This document shows positions 1 to 5,462 of a stretch of DNA of 6,177 nucleotides, piece after piece. Origin of the DNA: Bacillota bacterium (GTDB lineage: Bacteria > Bacillota > Bacilli > Alicyclobacillales > SLC66); the NCBI GenBank assembly GCA_021799325.1, contig JAJZAS010000099.1, positions 1 through 6,177 of the forward strand. The letters run 5' to 3'. The stretch's first letter is position 1; each line of letters begins with the position of its first letter. The position numbers and the translations under genes are program-made. Under the pieces are notes generated by a model that saw only the letters and a program-made list of their open reading frames with translations, searched no databases and was not told where the DNA came from.

Positions 1-839
1 CCGATGAGGATACCGCCGGACGCTGGCTTTAACCATTCTGGGAGCTTTTTTAGCTTATCGTAAAAGTCTTCAAAGATGAACAACACGCGAATATAGAATA
101 CGCCGTATAGTCCTCCTAAGACCCCCAGAATGGCAAATAATAGCAGGATGTAAAAATTACCTGACACGGTATAGTGGGGGAGCGGAAATGACGCGAAATT
201 GCCAAAATACGTTCGCCCGATATCTGCCGAAATGACGGAGGAAATCACGATCGCACTGACATTTGTCAGTTCAAAACTGCCCAAGACGATCTCAAACGCA
301 AATAGGGCGCCGCCAATCGGGGCATTAAACGTTGCTGCGATACCAGCCGCTGCACCGCATGCCACGAGTGTTTTGCGCATCCTTTCGTTGACGCCAAAGA
401 GTTGGCCAAATGTCGATCCCCATGCGGAACCGATCTGAACGATTGGACCCTCGCGACCAACCGAACCACCGGAACCAAGCGTGATGGCGGAGGCGAGCGC
501 TTTGAAGATAACAATGCGAGGACGGATGATGCCTTTATTCTCGGTAATAGCCACCATCACCTCTGGCACTCCATGTCCTTTGGCTTCACGGGCAAAGAAG
601 TAGACAAGGGGTCCTACAATCAATCCACCAATAATGGGGACAAAGAAAGACCGGACACCATGGTAGGAGGCCAACTGGATTTGAGTGTGGTGGAAAAAAA
701 GAAAGGTGAATTCTGTAATCATCCAGCGAAAGACAACGGCTCCATACCCGCCGCCAAGTCCGATGATGACAGCATAAAGAAGAATGGTGATTGGTTCGGA
801 CAATACTTTGGTGATCGAACGGTGAACTGACGCAAGCAT
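1..839 (-). CDS. ClC-family chloride channel/transporter, 3' end beyond window
   Basis: Partial gene: 279 codons are visible and the reading frame stays open to the left edge. ClC proteins are homodimeric membrane chloride channels or Cl-/H+ exchangers. Visible signatures are the selectivity-filter segment GHGVPE (residues 88-93, equivalent to GSGIPE), GSGGSVGREGP (122-132) with the gating glutamate at E130, and FNAPIGGALFAFE (171-183). Hydrophobic helices lie around 17-40, 63-82, 110-124, 155-190, 193-207 and 228-252. His replaces the usual central Ser of the first motif, and Ile184 sits where exchangers carry the internal proton glutamate. The ATG at 839 is chosen because GGAGG (850-854) lies 10 nt upstream; an in-frame TTG at 872 has no SD. 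Any C-terminal CBS or TrkA-C domain would lie outside the window. The gene has its own promoter and is separated from the flavoprotein gene by about 230 bp. Family assignment is firm; channel versus exchanger is open. Confidence 0.95.
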   Translation of the reverse strand, partial: MLASVHRSITKVLSEPITILLYAVIIGLGGGYGAVVFRWMITEFTFLFFHHTQIQLASYHGVRSFFVPIIGGLIVGPLVYFFAREAKGHGVPEVMVAITENKGIIRPRIVIFKALASAITLGSGGSVGREGPIVQIGSAWGSTFGQLFGVNERMRKTLVACGAAAGIAATFNAPIGGALFAFEIVLGSFELTNVSAIVISSVISADIGRTYFGNFASFPLPHYTVSGNFYILLLFAILGVLGGLYGVFYIRVLFIFEDFYDKLKKLPEWLKPASGGILI

Positions 840-862
840 AATGATAAGGCCTCCAAAACAAA

Positions 863-892
863 TCAAAAGCAAGACCGTAAATAGGGGTTCAC
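863..892 (-). CDS. Putative 9-codon leader ORF upstream of clc
   Basis: A GTG at 892 follows a strong SD (GAAGG six nt upstream, within AGAAGGGAG) and reads MNPYLRSCF before a TGA at 865-863. It is out of frame with clc and ends 23 nt before the clc ATG. The stronger SD belongs to this mini-ORF rather than to clc, so it could be a translated leader that couples or modulates clc translation. It could also be chance, or mark a lost longer N-terminus. Nothing in the peptide suggests codon-specific attenuation. Confidence 0.3.
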   Translation of the reverse strand: MNPYLRSCF

Positions 893-909
893 GGTCTCCC
901 TTCTATCTG

Positions 910-977
910 ATTGTAATATATAAGGCCAATTTACAATAGTTAAATTCAAAGATTCCATATTACAAAAACGTTACAAT
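910..977. repeat. TTACAAT-type repeats around the clc promoter
   Basis: On the plus strand, ATTGTAA (910-916) is the exact reverse complement of TTACAAT at 931-937. TTACAAT recurs at 971-977 and TTACAAA at 960-966. Three direct copies plus one inverted copy within 68 bp of AT-rich DNA overlap and flank the promoter. This could be a regulator binding array. AT-rich promoters often contain such words by chance, and I cannot assign a regulator. Confidence 0.35.
915..943 (-). promoter_or_regulatory. Probable sigma-A promoter of clc
   Basis: The minus strand shows -35 TTAACT (938-943), a 17-bp spacer and -10 TATATT (915-920), matching consensus at 4/6 and 5/6 positions. The predicted transcription start is near 908, giving a leader of about 70 nt before the clc ATG. 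An inverted pair ATTGTAA (910-916) / TTACAAT (931-937) covers the spacer and -10 box. Confidence 0.5.
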
Positions 978-1019
978 GAAGGGTGTGGGGGTGTTGGTGT
1001 GCCAATTAGGAAGGGGAGA

Positions 1020-1063
1020 TCCATTCAGCAGAGATCCCAAAGTATGGTTCTCTGCTGAATGGA
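1020..1063 (-). terminator. Perfect 15-bp hairpin after the flavoprotein gene; possible terminator
   Basis: Arms 1020-1034 and 1049-1063 are perfectly complementary over 15 bp, with a 14-nt loop. The hairpin lies 7 nt past the flavoprotein stop codon, where a terminator is expected. It lacks the following U-run of an intrinsic terminator. The minus-strand transcript continues instead into a C-rich, G-poor tract (about 975-1019) that resembles a Rho-loading region. It may stop or stabilise the 3' end of that mRNA. An operator role is possible but less likely. Confidence 0.5.
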
Positions 1064-1070
1064 AGGATGA

Positions 1071-2072
1071 TTAAAGCAGCACGGGTTCCTTGGATGCTGA
1101 CCAGTTCACCCAGCGTTTAGGCATATGACCTTCCTGGCGGAGGATTTTATTGATCCAAACCCCAGCCTGCGCGCCTTCCCCAATCGCGATCATGGCTTGT
1201 TGGGTATGTGCCACGATGTCGCCTACCGCCCACACGCCTGGCACACTAGTTTGCTTGGTGCGGGGATCGACTGTGATATGTCCGTTATCCAGCGTTTCTA
1301 CACCTAATTTTTTTGCTAATTCAGAATGGACGCTGTACATACCGAGGGCAGAAAATACCTTGTCACTCTCGATGATTGTTCCGTCTTGCAGGATTACTTG
1401 TTCCACGCGTTCCCTGTCTTCGCCCACAAATTCCTTTAATGGGCTATGATAGACGGGGATTTCGTATTTTGCTAATTGCTGCATCAGTTCGTCGCTAATG
1501 GTGGCGGTAGGGTCTACGTTGACCACCGTGATGTGTTTGGTCCAATTTAAGAGCATCAATGCTTTGCTTGGTGCCGCATTGCCTTTTCCCACCACTACCA
1601 CGCGTTGGTTGAGCACTTCATAACCATCACAATCCGCGCAGTAGTAAATGCCATAACCTGCCCAGTGATAAACATTGGGCACTTCGGGGTGGCGATCCAT
1701 AATGCCAGTGGAAATCACCAGTTTTTTTGCGCGCACGATGTCGATTTGATCTTTGGTTCCCTCTTTTAACTCTTTGCGCCGTTGTGCGGTAATGGTGAAT
1801 AAGCCGTCTTCATTTTTACTTACGTCTGTAGCGACTTTCATCAGAAATTCGACACCGTATTGTTCCGCCTGCTTTTTGCCTTTCTTAAGCAGATCCATTC
1901 CTGATACCCCTTCAGGATACCCTAGCATGTTCATGTATCTGGGAGTGTAAAAGGTACGTCCCTTGCTACGGTCGATAACAAGGGTTTTCCAGCCATAACG
2001 TCCAGCATGGATTGCGGCCTGCAACCCACCAACGCCTCCGCCTATTATCAGTACATCATATAAGTTGTCCAT
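1071..2072 (-). CDS. Thioredoxin-reductase-like FAD/NAD(P) oxidoreductase
   Basis: A 333-residue pyridine nucleotide-disulfide oxidoreductase with the compact two-domain plan of low-molecular-weight thioredoxin reductase. FAD is bound through GGGVGG (11-16) and the C-terminal GDI segment (285-287). The redox-active CADC lies at 145-148, followed by DG as in TrxR. The nucleotide-domain glycine motif is GKGNAA (162-167) instead of GGGxSA. The HRRxxxR motif that binds the NADPH 2'-phosphate is absent; the segment after the glycine motif reads ITVVNVDPTATIS (181-193). The electron donor may therefore be NADH or something else, and the partner need not be thioredoxin. The ATG at 2072 is preferred: AGGGG (2079-2083) lies 6 nt upstream. 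An in-frame ATG at 2078 abuts the SD, and one at 2138 lies inside the operator/promoter, so it is unlikely. The gene is expected to be controlled by the CsoR/CstR-type operator upstream. Housekeeping TrxB is less likely given the lost motif. Confidence 0.92.
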   Translation of the reverse strand: MDNLYDVLIIGGGVGGLQAAIHAGRYGWKTLVIDRSKGRTFYTPRYMNMLGYPEGVSGMDLLKKGKKQAEQYGVEFLMKVATDVSKNEDGLFTITAQRRKELKEGTKDQIDIVRAKKLVISTGIMDRHPEVPNVYHWAGYGIYYCADCDGYEVLNQRVVVVGKGNAAPSKALMLLNWTKHITVVNVDPTATISDELMQQLAKYEIPVYHSPLKEFVGEDRERVEQVILQDGTIIESDKVFSALGMYSVHSELAKKLGVETLDNGHITVDPRTKQTSVPGVWAVGDIVAHTQQAMIAIGEGAQAGVWINKILRQEGHMPKRWVNWSASKEPVLL

Positions 2073-2112
2073 GTTCATCCCCTGTATCGAATGTCTTTGT
2101 CTTGCTGAGTGC

Positions 2113-2155
2113 AGTATAGCACAAATCAATATACCCATGGGGGTATAAATGAAAA
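2113..2155 (-). promoter_or_regulatory. Promoter of the flavoprotein gene
   Basis: Two overlapping readings exist on the minus strand. One is an extended -10, TGC-TATACT (2113-2121), with no good -35, giving a leader of about 34 nt. The other is TTTTCA (2150-2155), a 16-bp spacer and TATATT (2128-2133). In either case the inverted repeat at 2130-2147 covers the -35 region or the spacer and -10, so a bound repressor would block polymerase. This placement is also the main reason to reject the upstream ATG at 2138. Confidence 0.55.
2130..2147. promoter_or_regulatory. CsoR/CstR-type operator
   Basis: The plus strand reads TATACCCATGGGGGTATA: perfect 7-bp arms TATACCC/GGGTATA around a 4-bp centre. 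Known operators of CsoR-family repressors (Cu(I)-sensing CsoR, persulfide-sensing CstR) are ATACCC/GGGTAT inverted repeats with a short G/C-rich centre, and this site fits that pattern closely. It overlaps the flavoprotein promoter. No csoR/cstR gene lies in the window, so the cognate regulator and its inducer (copper, other metal, or reactive sulfur) are inferred only. Confidence 0.72.
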
Positions 2156-2187
2156 ATTCAAGTATTTGTCACAATGATTATCTTATA

Positions 2188-3507
2188 TTAATTATTGCGA
2201 ATCAAGACGAGAATGGCACCAAGTATTAGCAGGATCAGTGTCGGGATGAGATTATGGATACCGCTGAAAATGATCAACATCAGTGCGGTGATGGTGGCCA
2301 ACAAGGCGAGTCCGCGACGCCACCATGAGGAGGAAAGAAGTCCACTCCAGTCTGCAGTTTTATGGAAGCTAACAGCAATAAATACGATGGCGTAGGGGAT
2401 GAGGGCGGTGAGTGAACTGGCTGCGATGGCCTCTGAAAAAAGCGGTAAGAGTGCGACAATTGTGATGATCAGTCCTGTTGCAAACGGCAGTGATCGGTGA
2501 AATTCGCCATTGTGATGTTTGATTGCATGTGGGGCTGGAAGCAGTTGATCGCGAATGAGGGACTGGGTGAGCGAAGAGGTGGAAATAATCCATGAAAGCA
2601 GCGAACTGATGACGACAGCCACCGCTCCCCAGGCGATCACATGCCCCAGCCATGGCGAATATTCAGTGCCAATTAATACGAGTGGATTAGCACTGCTGGC
2701 CATGAGGTGGGTGGGGAGTGCCAATACGGCAGCGAAAGCAACGAGGATGTAAAGCACTCCCACCAACGTGGATCCGATCAACATGCCACGGCCTAGTGCC
2801 AACTTATTTTTATAAGAACCGCTCGGTACTGCCACCGCCTCCCAACCTGAATAAGTCCAAAACGCGTAGAAGGTGGCAAGCCATACAGGACTGCCAAAAT
2901 GCGGATGAAGCATTTGCGCCAAATGTAGGCTTTCTTTACCGTGAGGCAATGCCACTGCGTGCGAGATCCCGTGCCACAGCCCCAGAGTGATGCTTAGCAC
3001 TAGCAACAATAACGTGAAAATTGTGAGTACCCGCTGCACCATCATGCCCACATGGATGCCCTGCGCCGTAATGATGACAAGGATGGCTACGATGGCGACG
3101 CCAATCAGGGTTCCAAATGGCAAACCCATCTGAAAAAACATGTGAACCAGCGCCGTCAAGAGTGCCGATGCAGCTCCTAGTGCGGAAAGCCAGAATGACC
3201 ACGCGACAAATAACCCTAGACGTTTGCTGACATGATCGCGCAAAAATACATAGGGTCCGCCTGATTCTGCTAAAATACCTGTCAGATCGCTGAATGAAAG
3301 TGCCATTGGAAAGCTGAGCACCACAATAAAAACCCATGCCCAAACGGCTTCTGATTGTGCTGTTTTTACAGTGAGGGCGAGAATGGTGAAAATCCCCGCT
3401 CCCACCATACTACTGACGGTAAGTGACACCGCGTCTATGATGCCGAGTCTGCGAATTGAACTGGACCTGCTCTTTTTCATAGGGAAGATTCTAGCTGAAT
3501 TGATCAT
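2188..3507 (-). CDS. APC-superfamily amino acid/amine permease
   Basis: A polytopic membrane transporter of 439 residues, the usual size for the amino acid-polyamine-organocation superfamily, which imports or exchanges amino acids or amines. About 12 helices are visible near 22-45, 55-77, 98-123, 131-149, 157-177, 205-225, 241-265, 286-310, 341-357, 362-381, 398-415 and 417-436. Family marks are GAGIF (36-40) in the broken first helix, ESGGPYVF (81-88) after helix 2, and the aromatic FYAFWTYSGWE (213-223) in helix 6. Substrate cannot be read from sequence. The start is uncertain: ATG 3507 has no clear SD, and an in-frame ATG at 3480 (MKKSRSS, a basic cytoplasmic tail) has only a weak AGAAT. 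The gene begins 44 bp after cotJC ends with no clear promoter or terminator between, so co-transcription is plausible. The flavoprotein promoter starts within 35-50 bp after its stop codon. Confidence 0.9.
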   Translation of the reverse strand: MINSARIFPMKKSRSSSIRRLGIIDAVSLTVSSMVGAGIFTILALTVKTAQSEAVWAWVFIVVLSFPMALSFSDLTGILAESGGPYVFLRDHVSKRLGLFVAWSFWLSALGAASALLTALVHMFFQMGLPFGTLIGVAIVAILVIITAQGIHVGMMVQRVLTIFTLLLLVLSITLGLWHGISHAVALPHGKESLHLAQMLHPHFGSPVWLATFYAFWTYSGWEAVAVPSGSYKNKLALGRGMLIGSTLVGVLYILVAFAAVLALPTHLMASSANPLVLIGTEYSPWLGHVIAWGAVAVVISSLLSWIISTSSLTQSLIRDQLLPAPHAIKHHNGEFHRSLPFATGLIITIVALLPLFSEAIAASSLTALIPYAIVFIAVSFHKTADWSGLLSSSWWRRGLALLATITALMLIIFSGIHNLIPTLILLILGAILVLIRNN

Positions 3508-3551
3508 TAAAAAGCAAGCTTCATAGTACGTGATGGTTGATATCGTTCATT

Positions 3552-4124
3552 TTAGAAAAACTTCTTGGCGCTTGCTTCTTCGCGCAAAATTTGAACCACT
3601 TCCCGAAACCGTTCAGAGTGGACGACCTCGCGTTCACGAAGAAAAATCAGCCCATCCTGCAGATCCTTATCATCTGTCATGTCAATCAGTTTTTGATAGA
3701 CCGAGCGGGCTTTTTCTTCAGCGGCGATATCTTCATATAAATTGGCAATGGGGTCGCCTTTGGATGCGATGTACATCACACTAAAAGGGACTCCATTGCC
3801 ATCGACATAGAAGGGGTCATGACCGTGATCGGCGTAGTGTCCGCCGAGTCCGTGCGCCCTCATCTCTTCCGGGGTTGCTCCTTTGACAAGCTTATGGACC
3901 ATCGTGGCGATGATCTCTAAATGAGCCAACTCTTCAGTCGCGATGTCAGTGAGCAAGGCAATCGCCTTGCGGTTTTTCATCCCATATCGCTGATTCATGT
4001 ATCTGAGCGATGCGGCAAGTTCCCCATCCGGTCCGCCATATTGTGTGATCAGATACTTAGCCATGCCCACGTCTTTTTGGCTGACACGAACCGGATACTC
4101 CAAGCGTTTCTCATAGATCCACAA
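3552..4124 (-). CDS. cotJC: CotJC, manganese-catalase-like spore coat protein
   Basis: A ferritin-like four-helix protein of the manganese catalase family, which disproportionates H2O2 at a dimanganese site. CotJC is a spore coat component in Bacillus. The TTG at 4124 is preferred: it follows GGGGGAG (4131-4137) by 6 nt and starts the protein at MWIYEKRLEYPV, as in known CotJC, giving 190 residues, near the family's usual ~189. An in-frame GTG at 4148 would add eight residues but has a poor SD. Candidate metal ligands, numbered from the TTG, are E35 (in DGELAA), E65 and H68 (EELAH), E136 (in AAEEKA) and H169 (EVVHSERF), so the site looks intact. The family-typical GDPIANLYEDIAAEEKAR block is at 123-140. 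The usual partners cotJA and cotJB are absent here; the upstream neighbour is a radical SAM gene 81 bp away. A weak CACC-15-CATA pair (4161-4183) could be a sporulation-sigma promoter, but this is marginal. Confidence 0.93.
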   Translation of the reverse strand: MWIYEKRLEYPVRVSQKDVGMAKYLITQYGGPDGELAASLRYMNQRYGMKNRKAIALLTDIATEELAHLEIIATMVHKLVKGATPEEMRAHGLGGHYADHGHDPFYVDGNGVPFSVMYIASKGDPIANLYEDIAAEEKARSVYQKLIDMTDDKDLQDGLIFLREREVVHSERFREVVQILREEASAKKFF

Positions 4125-4141
4125 TTCAATCTCCCCCTGCT

Positions 4142-4155
4142 TAGGCACATGCCTA
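4142..4155. repeat. 14-bp palindrome upstream of cotJC
   Basis: TAGGCACATGCCTA is a perfect 6-bp-arm inverted repeat with a 2-bp centre (TAGGCA-CA-TGCCTA), 18 bp upstream of the preferred cotJC TTG start and overlapping the alternative GTG start at 4148. It is too tight to fold as an RNA hairpin, so a dimeric protein-binding site is the more natural reading. No regulator is identified and chance is possible. Confidence 0.3.
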
Positions 4156-4205
4156 CAGCCTATGCCGTGTGTCGCAGAAGGTGATTGAATTAGATGGGGT
4201 TGCCT

Positions 4206-5339
4206 TTATATCGCCTGATAGGCGCAGGCAGGGTCCTCAGCGAGCGGATTGCCACTGTGGGCAAACGCACGCGCTCTGGATCCTCCACAAATATCTTGAT
4301 AATCGCAGGAACCGCAGCGGCCACTGAATTCCGCATTGCGAATCTGGTTCAAAACGGGTTCTGTCCGGTAAATGGAAGCGATACTTTGTTCCCTTACTGA
4401 GCCAAGTGAAAGCGGCAAAAATCCTGCCGGATATACGGTGCCATCATAAGAAACAAATACAATACCTTTTCCATCTCTGGTTTGACTGGTTTGCGCTTTG
4501 GGGGCTCCCTCTGCTTTACCGAGTCTTTTCACAAGATCTGTAGAAAGTTCGTGATAAAGATTTCCCAGGTGATAATGGGCGGCTACGCGCTCTGGTTCAA
4601 TCTGCCTGTTTAGTTCGTCCCGTTCACGCCATTTGATAATCCTTCTGAAAAATGGGCCTTCCACGGTTCGAACCACAAGGTCGTAAGCGGACGCGTCATA
4701 AAGAAAATGGGCCACATCCTCACATTCGGCAGGACTGAGTTCTTTACTGTTCTGACCGCGACCGACATGGACAAGGAAAAAGACCTCCCAAGTTTCGACG
4801 CCAATTTGTTTCAGGATTTCTGCGATGGCAGCAAGTTCATGCGCGTTATCTCGCATGACAGCAGTATTCACCTGCACATGAAATCCAAGCGCCACCAATT
4901 GCCTTAGGGCGTCAAGCGTTTGTTCAAAATGTCCGGGTATGCCCCTGATTTGTTCGTGAGTGGCAGCGACCGCTCCATCCAGGCTGATGGATACCATGCG
5001 GACACCGAGTTCTTTCATTTGCTGCATTCGTTCAAGTGTCAAATTGGGAGTGACACTTGGGGACATGGCGACTGGTATTTCAAGGCTTCTCGCATAGCTG
5101 ACGAGTTCCATCGCATCTTTTCTCATCAGGACATCGCCACCTGTGAGAATGAGAACAGGATAGGGTTTCCCAAATTCCGTGAGCGATTTGATGAATTTTT
5201 TGCCCTCTTCATGTGACAGTTCACCTGGTAAAGGTTCAGCCATCGCTTCTGCCCGACAATGTGCACAACTGAGTAAACATGCTCTTGTCGTTTCCCAAAA
5301 TGCAAGGATTGGCCGTTCATTATAATTGAGGTTTCGCAT
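4206..5339 (-). CDS. Radical SAM/SPASM-like protein (NirJ/AhbD-like, TIGR04053-type)
   Basis: A 377-residue radical SAM enzyme. The SAM-binding [4Fe-4S] site is C21-x3-C25-x2-C28 in CLLSCAHC, followed by a GGD motif (67-69, equivalent to GGE) and a TIM-barrel-like core (about 12-215). A C-terminal cysteine set C342, C345, C351 and C372 (CX2CX5C, then a distant Cys) can hold one auxiliary [4Fe-4S] cluster. The upstream SPASM segment FVSYDGTVYPAGFLPLSLG (295-313) lacks the cysteines of a full SPASM domain. The overall style resembles heme d1/alternative heme enzymes NirJ, AhbC and AhbD and the TIGR04053 group, whose substrate I do not know; a heme or peptide-modifying role is inference. No precursor peptide or heme gene is adjacent. 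The ATG at 5339 follows a weak SD (GAAGTGAAG, 5348-5356). It is first in a possible operon with cotJC. Confidence 0.88.
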   Translation of the reverse strand: MRNLNYNERPILAFWETTRACLLSCAHCRAEAMAEPLPGELSHEEGKKFIKSLTEFGKPYPVLILTGGDVLMRKDAMELVSYARSLEIPVAMSPSVTPNLTLERMQQMKELGVRMVSISLDGAVAATHEQIRGIPGHFEQTLDALRQLVALGFHVQVNTAVMRDNAHELAAIAEILKQIGVETWEVFFLVHVGRGQNSKELSPAECEDVAHFLYDASAYDLVVRTVEGPFFRRIIKWRERDELNRQIEPERVAAHYHLGNLYHELSTDLVKRLGKAEGAPKAQTSQTRDGKGIVFVSYDGTVYPAGFLPLSLGSVREQSIASIYRTEPVLNQIRNAEFSGRCGSCDYQDICGGSRARAFAHSGNPLAEDPACAYQAI

Positions 5340-5362
5340 GGATTACGCTTCACTTCTTTATG

Positions 5363-5390
5363 ATTATTTTTGTTTCTGCTGTTACTTCAA
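5363..5390 (-). promoter_or_regulatory. Candidate sigma-A promoter of the radical SAM gene
   Basis: The minus strand has -35 TTGAAG (5385-5390), a 16-bp spacer and -10 AATAAT (5363-5368), 4/6 and 5/6 matches to consensus. The start would be near 5356, leaving a leader of about 17 nt. It overlaps the -35 region of the candidate divergent promoter. The region is AT-rich, so confidence is limited. Confidence 0.4.
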
Positions 5391-5410
5391 TTAAGTTAAT
5401 CAGGTACAAT
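5382..5410 (+). promoter_or_regulatory. Candidate promoter of the divergent sensor gene
   Basis: TACAAT (5405-5410) matches the -10 consensus at 5/6. The hexamer 17 bp upstream, TTACTT (5382-5387), is a poor -35. Transcription from about 5417 would give a leader of roughly 46 nt before ATG 5463. A poor -35 could mean activator dependence, or that the real promoter lies elsewhere. Confidence 0.35.
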
Positions 5411-5431
5411 GTGAAGAAGAAAGCGTTGAGC

Positions 5432-5459
5432 GGACTAGTGAAATAGTCTTTATGGACTA
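5432..5459. repeat. GGACTA direct repeats and TAGTC/GACTA inverted repeat
   Basis: GGACTA occurs at 5432-5437 and 5454-5459, 22 bp apart (about two helical turns). TAGTC (5444-5448) and GACTA (5455-5459) form a 5-bp inverted repeat with a 6-nt loop. The cluster lies just before the sensor gene start and downstream of its candidate promoter, so it could be an operator or a leader-RNA hairpin. It is short enough to be chance. Confidence 0.3.
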
Positions 5460-5462
5460 CTG

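Noticed and set aside
402..830. 142-codon plus-strand frame
   Set aside because: It lies entirely antisense to clc, is low-complexity hydrophilic, and has no SD or family features.
586..861. 91-codon minus-strand frame overlapping clc
   Set aside because: Composition is rich in Cys, His, Trp and Pro, and it shadows the clc frame, which carries all the ClC motifs.
994..1005. TTGG-TGTG-CCAA short inverted repeat
   Set aside because: A 4-bp arm is within chance expectation for this length of intergenic DNA.
981..1018. G-rich plus-strand tract as a G-quadruplex
   Set aside because: Only some G-runs reach three bases and spacing is irregular. At best it is a weak two-tier structure, so not reported as a feature.
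2073..2138. N-terminal extension of the flavoprotein to ATG 2138 (355 residues)
   Set aside because: The ATG lies inside the CsoR-type inverted repeat, upstream of the likely -10 box, has no SD, and the extension resembles nothing in the family. ATG 2072 has a well-placed AGGGG.
3508..3551. AAGCTTGCTTTTT as an intrinsic terminator between cotJC and the permease
   Set aside because: The stem would be 4 bp with a 2-nt loop, too small to fold, despite the T-run.
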